Shown here piece by piece: positions 20,501 to 29,831 of a stretch of DNA of 64,000 nt (position 1 is the stretch's first letter; every line of letters begins with the position of its first letter). Source of the DNA: Halomonas meridiana (lineage in GTDB: Bacteria; Pseudomonadota; Gammaproteobacteria; Pseudomonadales; Halomonadaceae); contig NZ_CP024621.1 of assembly GCF_009846525.1 (NCBI RefSeq), positions 682,001-746,000 on the forward strand, written 5' to 3'. Made by a program: the position numbers and the translations under genes. Under the pieces are notes generated by a model. That model had not been told where the DNA came from. It was given only the letters and a program-made list of their open reading frames with translations, and ran no database searches.

Positions 20501-23500
20501 GCTAACGCCATCTCCGTCATCGATGCTGGCGATGGCCCACTCGTCGACAGCTACGTGATTGATCTGGATACATCGTTCGACGCCGTATGGACAGTCGACC
20601 AGGGAGAGAGCTACTTCGCGATCATTGCAGGCGCAGAGAACCAGACGGCCTTGCTGGCAAGCGATGCCGTGGTATGGCAGATCGAAGACAACATTAGCAA
20701 CTTGCTCAACGGTATCAGTAACGTCAACGCCGATGATGATGCGTTTGGCGACGATGCCATTGTGAATGCTGAAACGGTGCGGGTGACAGGTACCACCATC
20801 ACGCAAGCTCAGTACGAAGAGCTGTCGGAGTTGTTAGGTAATACGCTGCGCTTAGATGCAACTGACAGTGCCGCCAGAACCACTGTCACCTATGCGAACC
20901 TGGAAGCAGCCGTGGGTGCCGAGGCCGGTGGTGTGCTTGCCCCCAGTGAGTTTTACTCCATTACAGGCAACACGCCCTACGAAAATCCCAACGGGGCATT
21001 GAGTGTTGCCAATGCGCTGACAGAGATTGAGACCGTCAAGAGCATTCTTGAGGGCTCTACCAATCGCGACGCAGCCAATTTTGAAGCCTTTTACAATTGG
21101 AGCATCACCGACTCTGCCAGCAATATTCTTGATGTCATTGAGAGCAGTACAGGCGGTATTCCGGAAGTACTTGAAGGCGCAGACAGCATCCTTGCGGCCA
21201 ATGGCGGTGCAGATGGCAACATTCTAGCCGCTGAGTACGACGCCTTGGTGGTAGAGCTGGGTGCCAATGGCTTTGATTATAACGAGGTCGAATACACGCT
21301 GGCCTACGTGTTTGACGAAACTGACAACACCTTTGCCGCTCCAGACGATCTAGCCGACCGCTTCTTCTTTACTAGCGACGTGTTCGATATTAATGATGCC
21401 TTGGGCGTGGGGATCAATGTTGCCCAGGCAGAAGAGTATTACGATGCCGTCGAGGCGCTGGTGGATGCAAGCACCGACGATTTGCTCGTCACCGATATCT
21501 ACGCGTGGAGCATCTTGGATAGTGCGTCCAATCTTGTCGATGCATACAACGGCAACAGCAATCGGCACCCCCCTTACGTCAGCGACGCGACGCTGGTCGA
21601 AATAAACGACACGGCGGTTATTACGTTTGAGCAATACGCCATTCTGGATCAAATCGCTGGCTTTGAGATTCAGTCGTATACGCTTGAGGAAGCGGTGGGG
21701 ATTTATCTAGAAGACAATAATGGGCTGGCGACGAATTATATTATTGATGCTGAGCAGGACTACCAAGCTCAAAATCTCTCGATCGAAGATGCTTTGATCT
21801 ATAGAAATGCCGTCGATGTTCTGCTGGGTGATACGGACAGTGCTGCCCGTAATACACAGCTAGATGGTACAGCTCTAGATGGGCTTTATAGTTGGACCAT
21901 TGAAGACAGTGCAGAGAATATTTTAGCAGAGCAATCCAGTGAACCCGCCTCAGGCATATTAGAGAACGTATCAGGTATTCGTTTGACAGATGAGTCCATC
22001 GTATATGCTGATCAATATTTAGAGGGTCTTAACCAACTCTTGTCTCCAGAGGATTTGGCAAATGTTCGAGTGGACTTTTTTTATGGTCCAACAACCAGTC
22101 TAGACTTTGTTGAAGGCCAGGGGTTTGCAGAAAACTTTGGTCTGATTGTAGGAAGTGATAGTCCTCAGACATATTTTGGTGACGATAATCGTGGTGTATC
22201 CGCTTCAGAAGCTGAAGCTCAGTATCTGCGCATCGCTAATCTTTTCAATAACGCAGCCGTAGTGCCGGAAGGCGGTATTCCTGCGCTAGTTCAGTGGCGC
22301 ATTAATGACTCTGTCAATAATATCGACACGAACATTCAATCAGTCTTGCTGGCAGACCAGATACATTTAACAGATGCAGACTTGACCGCAGCACAATTTC
22401 TGAAGTTTGTCAGTGTAGAAGACGGTAGTGTGACTTTGCTGGAGTCGCTTCAAACAGGCGGTATTGACACCGTTACCTTTACACCAGAAGAAGCCTATGA
22501 AAATAGAGAGGCTTTCCTAGAGTTAGCGGGTGAAGTCGCGAACTTCAATATCGTCGGTGATCAACTGGTCTTTAGCGAAACTTTTTCAGTCGATGGGGCC
22601 AATACCCTTAACGCAACTCTGAATTCGCTGATTGCGGCAGCCAATACCTCTCCAACGAGGGAAGACGCTTATAGCTGGCGAGTGTTGGATTTAGTCGAGA
22701 ATCTTGTCGTAAGCAACAATGGTGAGTTATCCATTGTAAACGGCGATGGGGTGCTTAACGCTTCTGAAGTGCGTGTACGCGACAGCGAAATTTCCATCTC
22801 ACAATTTGAAGCGCTGCTTGCGCTTGATAGCTTTATTCAAGGGAACGTGGTGGTTGGCTATACCCTTGGTGAAGCGCTGGAGCGCCTGCCTGCCGCCTTT
22901 GGCCTAGCTGATAACTATACCCTCATCGATGAGGAGCCCTTTAATATTGGCGAGTTGAACGCTTTCGATGCCAAGCGTGTTTATCAACTTGTAGAGCGCC
23001 TCATTGAAGGAGCTGAAAATCGTGATGAAGTGACAGTCGATAGCTTGATGTCTTGGGTCGTTAAAGACTCAATAGCAGAATATCGGGCAGTGGGTATAGA
23101 GTCAGACAATGCTTTCCTGCTTGAGGCTGATCGAGTAGTTGTAGCTGCTGGTGATACGGTGACTCCTGAAGACCAACAGGATGCAGCAGAAGCATCTGAC
23201 GCATCGGGCGCTAATTTTGTTGTGGAAGCAGGCTCTCCTGCTCCTTCTTTCAGCCTCACTTACACCCTGAATGGTAGCGAAACATTGGGTGACCCCATTA
23301 TCGACTTCAGCACGGGCGCTGACGGAGATCAGCTCATCGTTGAATTAACGAACGATGAGTTCAACTCGCTCCGTGGTGATGGCTCAGGCTTTGCTAATTA
23401 CGATACAGCTCAAGTGCTAGGGGCTGATGAAGCTTTCGTTGTCTTCAGTGCCGAAGAATTTGTGAATGATGGGGCAAGCTGGTTAGCTAATCTGGAGCTT

Positions 23501-23686
23501 GGCACTGGAAACGTTGTTTATCTATTAGCTGGCAATGGCGATACGGTCAACATCAATGATGATGCCCAGCTATTCCGGGTAGAGGAGTCGGATACAAGTT
23601 TCGACACTCAGTTGATAGCCAACTTCGAAAATATAGATCTCAATAATTTCGAAGAAGTGAACACCAACTACTCCATCATTACCTAG
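17513..23686 (+). CDS. giant repetitive surface protein, putative secreted adhesin
   Basis: About 2057 residues; family not recognised by name. The start is ATG 17513 with GGAG upstream. A hydrophobic stretch at about 76-93 ends in QQALA, like a signal peptide after a long n-region. A Ser/Thr-rich linker follows, then WLYIGGGAIAVGAAAA and a poly-Gly run (about 262-288). This layout is seen in large type I-secreted adhesins of the BapA/LapA kind. Next come a small beta-rich domain (SGYVVDGYISGATV) and a helical region. Eleven degenerate repeats follow (19079 to about 23150), then a 150-residue acidic C-terminus with NGDTVNINDDAQLFRV. Overall very acidic and almost free of Cys. No secretion genes are nearby, so the secretion route is inferred. 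Confidence 0.7.
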   Translation: MAKSSADMLKSTQPGVMSGHLLNGVRVSAQESHRDWDFLANTRDDVVRIDVPADPQERMAFVRRWMAKHQKALKQGGMAATLVLPLMAQQALADQMVAVNDLQGVAEVIRQPNGSLTLIMNSGQRIDIAAADVALENGRVVVDVDSLMELLGNDSGLLVPLSQLPDVQTWERLPDGNVMVTRADGTQMVIERGALVQQGDLFLISPSNALQQGIASGEDFGSLLFVPSASFATDTSSTSSFPSTASSSSSEPVSSFGDIPPWLYIGGGAIAVGAAAAGGGGGGGGGDAGPATISGYVVDGYISGATVTRAVNSNQVTTNDDGFFSGLQGSGILTATGGVDIATGLPFTGVLRAPEDATVITPLTTLMVQLSEQFGLNDADAQTAIKTSLGLDQRIDLTTTDPLAESSPNVDLLVAGVKVASVLAMTATAGISSADALSRLASAFNQASDADRELTNQEMADALSLPSIAGQVKQALDAIDNASDGLNVDAYRDGNNNPLRDAQQDAQDPNSELSETIDSRAEVPYFTLQQAVALAANDELPAQYLINPDQPFAAGTLGLTAAGNQLALVETVLAGDFDVATAPIALADLYTWSVRADAEDVLVSGGLGRPEVVGAQSVTLTNATIRPDQFADLNTLDNFDLGNTVVPYTLEEALATDVMPANYTLNPSTPFSAGDLTVREAAELIDSTRILLDLAQNTDSDNLSRDLLLEWNIVDSLDTILGTPAARPQIAEANSISVTEAFITPAQFVQLNGLANFVLGETEVDYTLAEALDADPLASNYIIDLQAVLNAGTVTVAEAETEFADVIRVLEGANNQPPLTLFEWVIRDDVGAIIADLDQGHVIEANQVSASNRVITSAQFDQLNTLDNFELGTTIVRYTLEDAVNADELAANYEIDTTVPYEAGEISVDEASARLADVESILAGADNTQTPDADELFNWTVVDSASTILEAGNVPHLVRADAVKVNDDIITIAQFEALSAAEFNYVRLGELVEYTLANAISVIDAGDGPLVDSYVIDLDTSFDAVWTVDQGESYFAIIAGAENQTALLASDAVVWQIEDNISNLLNGISNVNADDDAFGDDAIVNAETVRVTGTTITQAQYEELSELLGNTLRLDATDSAARTTVTYANLEAAVGAEAGGVLAPSEFYSITGNTPYENPNGALSVANALTEIETVKSILEGSTNRDAANFEAFYNWSITDSASNILDVIESSTGGIPEVLEGADSILAANGGADGNILAAEYDALVVELGANGFDYNEVEYTLAYVFDETDNTFAAPDDLADRFFFTSDVFDINDALGVGINVAQAEEYYDAVEALVDASTDDLLVTDIYAWSILDSASNLVDAYNGNSNRHPPYVSDATLVEINDTAVITFEQYAILDQIAGFEIQSYTLEEAVGIYLEDNNGLATNYIIDAEQDYQAQNLSIEDALIYRNAVDVLLGDTDSAARNTQLDGTALDGLYSWTIEDSAENILAEQSSEPASGILENVSGIRLTDESIVYADQYLEGLNQLLSPEDLANVRVDFFYGPTTSLDFVEGQGFAENFGLIVGSDSPQTYFGDDNRGVSASEAEAQYLRIANLFNNAAVVPEGGIPALVQWRINDSVNNIDTNIQSVLLADQIHLTDADLTAAQFLKFVSVEDGSVTLLESLQTGGIDTVTFTPEEAYENREAFLELAGEVANFNIVGDQLVFSETFSVDGANTLNATLNSLIAAANTSPTREDAYSWRVLDLVENLVVSNNGELSIVNGDGVLNASEVRVRDSEISISQFEALLALDSFIQGNVVVGYTLGEALERLPAAFGLADNYTLIDEEPFNIGELNAFDAKRVYQLVERLIEGAENRDEVTVDSLMSWVVKDSIAEYRAVGIESDNAFLLEADRVVVAAGDTVTPEDQQDAAEASDASGANFVVEAGSPAPSFSLTYTLNGSETLGDPIIDFSTGADGDQLIVELTNDEFNSLRGDGSGFANYDTAQVLGADEAFVVFSAEEFVNDGASWLANLELGTGNVVYLLAGNGDTVNINDDAQLFRVEESDTSFDTQLIANFENIDLNNFEEVNTNYSIIT
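19079..23150 (+). repeat. eleven degenerate repeats of about 112-134 residues within the adhesin
   Basis: Each unit opens with a motif like VxYTLEEALxxxxLAxNY. It continues with an E/A-rich helix, then W-(S/T)-V/I-x-D-S at its middle and an ITxxQFxxLNxL segment near its end. Units begin near 19079, 19448, 19802, 20138, 20486, 20885, 21287, 21671, 22070, 22472 and 22853. The first four are about 336-369 bases and more alike; later ones are about 381-402 bases, more divergent and more AT-rich. Confidence 0.85.
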
Positions 23687-23700
23687 TGCGTAACTAAACA

Positions 23701-23735
23701 AACCCCAGGCCGCCGTAAGGCAGCCTGGGGTTTTT
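23701..23735 (+). terminator. terminator of the giant adhesin gene
   Basis: A hairpin with the outer stem AACCCCAGGC / GCCTGGGGTT, an inner GCC/GGC and a GTAA loop, followed by five T. It lies 14 bases after the adhesin stop codon. Confidence 0.93.
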
Positions 23736-23878
23736 ACTGTTCTTCCACGCGATTTCCCATACCTAACAACACCCAGCCGCGCCATGTCTATTGTTCAACC
23801 CCGCCAAGCATCGTATAAATGCGGTGCTTAAGTGCACATCGACTCAATAACATACACATCTTCGCTGGAGATACCCCC

Positions 23879-24235
23879 ATGGGCGTGACCTATCACGAAA
23901 GCAATGCACGTATGAGCCAAGTGGCTGTTCATAATGGAACGGTTTACCTTGCGGGCCAAGTACCTGCGGACGCCACGGTGGGCATGCGTGGCCAAACCGA
24001 GCAGGTGTTGGCGCGCATTGATGAGCTGCTGGCGCAGGCGGGCACCTCTAAAGAGCACCTGATCTCTGCTCAGGTGTGGGTGACCGATATGGCGGAGTTT
24101 GCGGAAATGAACGAAGTGTGGGAAGCCTGGGTGGTGCCGGGTCGTCCGCCGGTACGCGCGGCGCTGGAAGCCAAGCTGGCCAAGCCCGAGTGGAAAGTAG
24201 AAATTATGGTGATTGCCGCACTGCCTGACGCTTGA
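23879..24235 (+). CDS. RidA family (YjgF/YER057c/UK114) protein
   Basis: About 118 residues. The family hydrolyses reactive enamine/imine intermediates made by PLP enzymes. The protein keeps the family layout: NGTVYLAGQVPAD near the N-terminus, QTEQVLARIDELLAQAG in the helix, and PPVRAALEAKLAKPEWKVEI, with the conserved Arg of the active site. It ends with VEIMVIAAL. The ATG at 23879 with GGAG upstream is chosen over earlier in-frame codons. Its neighbour on the other strand is a PLP aminotransferase, which fits a damage-control role (inference). Confidence 0.9.
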   Translation: MGVTYHESNARMSQVAVHNGTVYLAGQVPADATVGMRGQTEQVLARIDELLAQAGTSKEHLISAQVWVTDMAEFAEMNEVWEAWVVPGRPPVRAALEAKLAKPEWKVEIMVIAALPDA

Positions 24236-24340
24236 GCCAGGCGTTACCGCCGCGTTTGCTAGATGATCACGCCAGCGGCGACCAATGCGTCGCTGCTGGC
24301 GGTTCTATCAACGCTAGCCTTGATTAACGCTCTCCCCGAA

Positions 24341-25453
24341 TCAGCACACTCCCTCGGTCACTGCCTTCTCCAGAGCGGCCAACCTACCGGGTTCCAGCGC
24401 TGCTTCCACCGCCGTAATACGAATCACGTTGGCCAGTTCAGGGTGGGCGAGGCGGGCCACCAATACGCCCTCGGCCAGCAGCTCCTGGTGAACCGCCGCT
24501 GCCAACTCCGCGCTGGAGAGCCGAATGCCGACGAAGTTCGTCGCGCTGGGGAGCACGTCGGCACCCAAGCCGATAAAGTGCAGCGCCAGCTGTTCGCGGC
24601 GGGCTTTTACCGCTTCAATGTGCTGCTGTACTTCCTCGGGGTGATCGAGCACGACTTCAGCCGCGGCCTGAGTGAACGACGACACCGCGTAGTGAATACG
24701 CACTTTCATCATCATCGCCAGCACGTCAGGCTCGGCAATCGCGTAGCCAATACGCATCCCGGCAAGGCCGTGGGCTTTGGAGAGCGTACGCAGGCGAATC
24801 ACCCCCGGCAGCGCTTTGCCGAGAAACTCGCTGCCCGCGTCGTCACGAAAATCGCCGTAGGCCTCATCCAGCAGCAGCCAGCACGCCTCCGGCAGCGCCT
24901 CGCGCAGCTTGAGAATCGCGCTATCGCTATGCAGGTGGCCGCTGGGGTTATCGGGGTTCGCTAAGTACACCAACCGCGCATCTTCTTGATGAGCCGCCGC
25001 CGCCAGCGCTTCTAAATCCGGGGCGAGTACGCCGGGGGCTTCATGGTAGCTGGGCTCAATCAAGCGGCAGCCCTGGCCTAACGCAAAGTAACCGAAGGTA
25101 GGGTAGGTGCCCGCCGTGCTCACCACCGCATCGCCCGCCGTGCAGGTGGTGCGCAGCGCCAGAGCGATCAAGCTATCGGCACCGGCATCCACCAGCAGGT
25201 GCTCCAGGGGAATGTTCTGCTGTGCGCTCAAGCGTTGGCGCACTCCGAACGCCTCGGCATCGCCATAACAGTAAACGTGCTGCGCCACCGCATCTCCAAA
25301 GTGCTCCCGCAAGGCGCGATGGGGCATGTCTAACCCCTCGTTAGAGCCCAGACGGTGCGGGATCTCTCGGCCAAGCCGACGCTCCAATACTTTAATGCCG
25401 GGGAACGGGTTGGCCGGGCCTTCGCCAGTGAGATGCTCGGGGTAGCGGGGCAT
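24341..25453 (-). CDS. PLP-dependent aminotransferase, class I/II, HisC-like
   Basis: 370 residues of a fold type I aminotransferase similar to histidinol-phosphate aminotransferases. Visible features are RLGSNEGLDMPHRALRE near the start, YLANPDNPSGHLHS in the cofactor domain, the LLLDEAYGDF motif and the PLP lysine in RTLSKAHGLAGMRIGYA. It stands outside any his operon, so the substrate is uncertain. Phenylalanine- or histidinol-phosphate-type activity is possible. It is divergent from the Wadjet-like operon, with about 90 bases between the two starts. Confidence 0.85.
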   Translation of the reverse strand: MPRYPEHLTGEGPANPFPGIKVLERRLGREIPHRLGSNEGLDMPHRALREHFGDAVAQHVYCYGDAEAFGVRQRLSAQQNIPLEHLLVDAGADSLIALALRTTCTAGDAVVSTAGTYPTFGYFALGQGCRLIEPSYHEAPGVLAPDLEALAAAAHQEDARLVYLANPDNPSGHLHSDSAILKLREALPEACWLLLDEAYGDFRDDAGSEFLGKALPGVIRLRTLSKAHGLAGMRIGYAIAEPDVLAMMMKVRIHYAVSSFTQAAAEVVLDHPEEVQQHIEAVKARREQLALHFIGLGADVLPSATNFVGIRLSSAELAAAVHQELLAEGVLVARLAHPELANVIRITAVEAALEPGRLAALEKAVTEGVC

Positions 25454-25542
25454 AACGTCTCCAAATCAGATAGCGTAAACTGTCGCCTAGCACAGTAATG
25501 AAAGCATGAACGGCAATGACAATACCCGTCCAAGGATACGGC

Positions 25543-28500
25543 ATGGCTCACTTATTGCGAATCGTGATGATTCACGGTCACTTAAATGGCGTGGTCGAAC
25601 TCAGTGTGGACGGCCACACCAATATTTGCGGCACCAACGCCTCCGGTAAAACCACGCTACAGCGGCTGGTGCCGGTGTTTTACGGCGAGCTACCCAATAA
25701 GGTAGTGCCCAAAACGCGTATGAAGTTCGATGCGTTCTACTTGCCCCACCGGAACAGCTATCTGGTGTACGAATACCGCCGCGAAGCGGGCAACATCTGC
25801 CAAGCGGTGCTGACCCGCAAGGCCGAAGGTGGCGTGGAGTACCGCTTCGTGGGCGCACCTTATCGACCGGATGATTACCTAGTGGAGACGGAGCAGGGCC
25901 CGCTGGCGCTGGACTATACCCAGTGGGCCAGCGGGCTGCGCCGTAGCGGCACGCCGGTTTCTCCCAAGCTGGGTGCTACCTCTGAATTCCGCTCGGTGAT
26001 TCAGAACGATTTTACCCAGCTCCACGGCAACAGCCGCGATGGCCTGCGGCTGCGCCAGATCGCCGCTCAGTTTAGCCTAGTGAACCCCGAGCGGCGCATT
26101 CGCCATATCGAAAAGCTGGTCTCGGCGGTGCATGCCAAAGAGGGTAAGATGGATACCCTCAAGACCATGCTGGCGGCGATTTTCGAAGAGGACGGCGTCG
26201 AGCTGCCTGTCACCCGCATACGCAGCGCCAAAGCCCGCGAATGGATTGCCCAGATGCGCCAATCCATGCGTCTGGAGCCGCTGCAAGCCTCGCTGGCCAA
26301 GCTCTCTGGCATCGACCGCGAGCTGGCCGAACTCGACACCACCCTGTGGCAACTCAAACCCCAATTGGCCGACGACCGCGAACAGGCCCAGCGGCGGGTG
26401 GCCGATGTAGACAGCGAACTCAATCGCCACCAGCAGTCATTCCAGGCCGAAGAGCAGGCCTACACCGAACGGCGGGATGCACTCAACGACCAGCACAGCG
26501 AAGTGGCAAGCCAACTGCAGCACACCCAGCGCCGCCTCAACGACCTGCAAACCCAGTTCGAGCGCTATGCTGATGCCGATATGCCCGGCCTGGAGCGGGA
26601 TATCAACGCGCTGCCCCAGTGGCGCGAACAGCGCGACCAGCTGCAGCAACACCTGCAAGTGATGCAGGACGCAGTGAAGGAAAGCCAGGCGCGCCTAGAT
26701 GGCCGACTGCGCGAACTCTCCGACACCCTCGCCCGCCAGACCCAAGAGAGCCAGGCGCTGATTGACGCGCTGGTCGAAGAGAAGGCCGAGCGCCGCGAGC
26801 AGCAGTGGCAAACCGAACAGCAGCATAACGAGCGCTATCAGCAGGCCCGCCAGCGGCTAGAGAGCGAGTACCAAGCCCAGCTAGAGCTAGGCGTCGAGCA
26901 GTTGGCCGAGCTGAAGGCCCAGCTCGCCATGCCCACACAAACCCGCGAAGAAGCCCAGGAAGCCGAGCTGGCCCAGGCGCGGCTGGACGACGCCCAGCAA
27001 GCCCGCAGCGCGGCGGGGGCGACTCTGGAAGCGCTGCGCCGCGAGCTGGATACCCACAAGCGCGAACGCGACACCGCCGAACAGCACCTGGTGCAGTGCC
27101 GCCAGCAGCGCGAGCGCGCCGAGCAACACTGCTACACGCTCTACCAGCAGCAAACCCCCGAGCAGGGCAGCCTGCGCTACTTCTTGCGCTACCATCGCCC
27201 CGGCTGGGAGCGGCAGCTAGGCAAGGTGATTGCCCCCGAGCTGCTGGAGCGGCGCGACCTCGCCCCGCAGCTAGCGGAAAACGCCAGCGACGACCTGTTC
27301 GGCCTGGCGCTGGACCTTTCCGCTATTGCGCTGCCGGAGTATGCCCAGGACGAAGCCAGCCTGCTGGCCGCCATCGAAGAAGCAGAAGGTGCCAAAGCCC
27401 GCGCCCAAAACGCCTGCGTCGCCGCTGAAAAAGCGCTCAAGCAGCACAACGAGCGGGTGCAGCAGGCGGATGATGCCCAGGATACCGCCCGGCTGGCCCT
27501 CCAGCGCGCCGAGCAAGAAGTGGCGTACGCCCTGGAAGCGCGCCGCCAGCAGCAGGCCCGCCACGCGGAGAGCCAGAAAGCCCGCCGTGCCCACATCGAA
27601 GGCGCACTAGCCCGCCAGGAGCAGGCACAAGCCGAGCTGCGCGAAGAAAAGCGCGAAGCCCTGGCCGAGCTGTCCGAGACCCATCAAGGCCAACTGCTGG
27701 AACTCAAGGCCGACGCCCAGAGCCAGCTCGACAGCCTGGAGGCCCAGCTACGCACCTATAAACAGCAGCTTAGCGATGCCAACGCCGAACACCAGCGCCA
27801 GCGCGAAGAGCTGGAAGCCGCCTTCAGCCAGGAACTGGCCGACCAAGGCGTCGACCCCGCCCAGCTCAAGGCCACCAAAACCCGCCTGGAAGCGCAGAAC
27901 GAGCGCATTCGCCACACCACCGCTCGCCAGGAGGAGCTGGCCGAGTACCAGCGCTTCATGCGCATCGAATGGGGCCAGCACAAACCGCAGCTAGTGGCGA
28001 AAGAGGCCGAACTGGCCCAGCGCGATCAGCAGCTCAAGCGCGATAAAGCGCATCTGAAGAACGCCTTCCATGCCGCCCGCGACGCCCACCAGCAGGCGGT
28101 GAACGACCTCAAAGCCCAGCGCGACAGCGCCCGAGGTACCCTGGACACTCTCACGCCGCTGCTCAACCAGCTGGACAGCCTGGAGCTGGTGGCCGAAGGC
28201 GCGCCAGCGGAAGCCAGCGTCGGGGATGTGGACGAGCGTATCGAGCGAACCCGCCAAGCGCTGACCAGCCGCCACCAGCAGCTAGAACAGTTACGCCGAG
28301 GCTGTCTGGAGGTCGAAAGCCAACTGATCAAAGACGCCAGCAGTGGCTTTGCCGATGCCCTGCAAAGCGAGCGCGACAAGTTGCCCAGCGACAGCCCCCG
28401 GCTACTGCTGCCGCTGCTGCGCGGTATGCTCAAACTGCTGGAGGATCAACAGCAGCAGCTGATTCAGGAAGGGCGTAACCTCAGCGACGACCTGGACAAG

Positions 28501-29205
28501 TTCTTTATCGTTTTCCGTGACCTGAACCGGCGCATCAGCGCTCAAAGCCGCCGGCTTTCGGAAGAGGTCGCCGACGACCTGCGCTTGGAAGGCATCACCA
28601 AGGCGGAAGTGCGCATTCAATCCACCATCGACGAGCTGGGCTTCTGGGAGCCGCTCAAACTGTTCGCCCAGCGCTACAAGGCGTGGCGGGAGTCCGGCCA
28701 GACGCTGCCTAGCGACGACTACCTCAACGCCCTGGCGGACGTGGTCGATTTGCTGCGCAGCGACCAGCAGTACAGCTTCGAAAGCTTACTGCGCCTGGAG
28801 CTGCACCTGAACGAAGGCGGCACGGATCTGGTGATCAAAAATGACCGCCAACTGCTGGAATCCTCCAGCCATGGCATGGCGTATTTGATTCTATGTAAGT
28901 TCCTGCTTGCCTTTACCCGCCTGCTGCGCGGCGATGCGCAAATCGCCATCCACTGGCCCATCGATGAGATCGGCACCCTGGCCTACCACAACGTCGAAAA
29001 ACTGTTCGATGCCTGCGACAGCAACCGCATTCATATCGTCGGTGCGTTTCCCAACCCGGAATCCGACGTGCTGCTGCTGTTCGCCAACCGCTACCTGATC
29101 GAGCGGGATGCCACCCACCAGCAGCGCCAGCTCAAGCGCATTGAGCCGCGCCTCAGCGCGCTGGCGCAAAAGATCAAGCAGCGCCAACAGGAGGTCAGCG
29201 CATGA
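25543..29205 (+). CDS. jetC: SMC-like ATPase of a Wadjet/MksB-type condensin (JetC)
   Basis: About 1220 residues. The N-terminal head carries the Walker A motif GTNASGKTT (30-38, Lys36). A very long Gln/Glu/Arg/Ala-rich coiled coil follows (about 260-1000), broken by a short non-coiled hinge-like part near LRYFLRYHRPGWERQLGKV. The C-terminal head has a signature-like ESSSHGMAYLIL (about 1104-1116) and Walker B in WPIDEIG (Asp1141, Glu1142). This is the SMC/MukB/JetC layout. The ATG at 25543 is preceded by AAGGAT. Its stop overlaps the next start (ATGA). In known Wadjet systems the ATPase extrudes DNA loops to recognise small circular DNA. Confidence 0.85.
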   Translation: MAHLLRIVMIHGHLNGVVELSVDGHTNICGTNASGKTTLQRLVPVFYGELPNKVVPKTRMKFDAFYLPHRNSYLVYEYRREAGNICQAVLTRKAEGGVEYRFVGAPYRPDDYLVETEQGPLALDYTQWASGLRRSGTPVSPKLGATSEFRSVIQNDFTQLHGNSRDGLRLRQIAAQFSLVNPERRIRHIEKLVSAVHAKEGKMDTLKTMLAAIFEEDGVELPVTRIRSAKAREWIAQMRQSMRLEPLQASLAKLSGIDRELAELDTTLWQLKPQLADDREQAQRRVADVDSELNRHQQSFQAEEQAYTERRDALNDQHSEVASQLQHTQRRLNDLQTQFERYADADMPGLERDINALPQWREQRDQLQQHLQVMQDAVKESQARLDGRLRELSDTLARQTQESQALIDALVEEKAERREQQWQTEQQHNERYQQARQRLESEYQAQLELGVEQLAELKAQLAMPTQTREEAQEAELAQARLDDAQQARSAAGATLEALRRELDTHKRERDTAEQHLVQCRQQRERAEQHCYTLYQQQTPEQGSLRYFLRYHRPGWERQLGKVIAPELLERRDLAPQLAENASDDLFGLALDLSAIALPEYAQDEASLLAAIEEAEGAKARAQNACVAAEKALKQHNERVQQADDAQDTARLALQRAEQEVAYALEARRQQQARHAESQKARRAHIEGALARQEQAQAELREEKREALAELSETHQGQLLELKADAQSQLDSLEAQLRTYKQQLSDANAEHQRQREELEAAFSQELADQGVDPAQLKATKTRLEAQNERIRHTTARQEELAEYQRFMRIEWGQHKPQLVAKEAELAQRDQQLKRDKAHLKNAFHAARDAHQQAVNDLKAQRDSARGTLDTLTPLLNQLDSLELVAEGAPAEASVGDVDERIERTRQALTSRHQQLEQLRRGCLEVESQLIKDASSGFADALQSERDKLPSDSPRLLLPLLRGMLKLLEDQQQQLIQEGRNLSDDLDKFFIVFRDLNRRISAQSRRLSEEVADDLRLEGITKAEVRIQSTIDELGFWEPLKLFAQRYKAWRESGQTLPSDDYLNALADVVDLLRSDQQYSFESLLRLELHLNEGGTDLVIKNDRQLLESSSHGMAYLILCKFLLAFTRLLRGDAQIAIHWPIDEIGTLAYHNVEKLFDACDSNRIHIVGAFPNPESDVLLLFANRYLIERDATHQQRQLKRIEPRLSALAQKIKQRQQEVSA

Positions 29206-29831
29206 TCGAACATGGCCCTTTACTGGAACGCCTGCTGGCCGGTGACTTCATCTGCGCCGTCAGCGACGACAACGCCTACCGCCACCTCTCCAACGAAGAT
29301 ACCCGCGAGGCGATCAACGCCTACCTGCGCCCGCTCAACCGGCGGCTGGCCAGCAACGAGGATGCCAGCGTCTACTTCCTGGCCTGGCGCCAGCTCAACG
29401 ACGCGGCGCGGGAGCAGCTCTCCCGCCAGCTCGGCGACACGCTCAACAGCCTGCTGCCCATGCTGGAGTGGCTGCAATTGGTGCAAGAAGCGCTAGGCCA
29501 CGACACCCTGGCGGCCCCCGGCGATGTGCTCAAACCCGCCGAATTCAGCGCCAAATGCGAAGACAACCAGAGCTTGCGCGAGCGCCTGGAGCGGCTAGCT
29601 ACGGATAGCTTCTTTGGCTCCCAGAGCGACCAGTTGGATGCCCAGGTAAAGCAGATTTTCAAGCGGCTGAAGGAGCACGGCTACCTGATGCAGCCCCACA
29701 GCGAGCGCCAGGTGTTCGTGGTAACGGGCAAGATGGATTACTTGGTGGATGTGGTGCGCTTCATTCGTGATGAAGAAAACCTGCCGATCGATGCCGACGG
29801 AGACGAGGGCACGCAGGAGGCGTTGCTGTGA
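29202..29831 (+). CDS. jetB: MukE/JetB-like subunit of the Wadjet-type condensin
   Basis: 209 residues, the size expected for a MukE/MksE/JetB winged-helix subunit. Features: LLERLLAGDFICAVSDDNAY near the start, a helical middle, and a winged-helix-like end (QVKQIFKRLKEHGYLMQP followed by VFVVTGKMDYLVDVVRFI). No catalytic residues are expected. It overlaps the SMC gene by ATGA and the next gene by GTGA, so the proteins are probably made in fixed proportion. The name rests on size, fold-like features and position rather than on strong sequence identity. Confidence 0.7.
   Translation: MIEHGPLLERLLAGDFICAVSDDNAYRHLSNEDTREAINAYLRPLNRRLASNEDASVYFLAWRQLNDAAREQLSRQLGDTLNSLLPMLEWLQLVQEALGHDTLAAPGDVLKPAEFSAKCEDNQSLRERLERLATDSFFGSQSDQLDAQVKQIFKRLKEHGYLMQPHSERQVFVVTGKMDYLVDVVRFIRDEENLPIDADGDEGTQEALL

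Noticed and set aside
26067..28620. Many open frames on both strands within the SMC-like gene
   Set aside because: They arise from the GC-rich coiled-coil codons; none has a ribosome site or recognisable domain.
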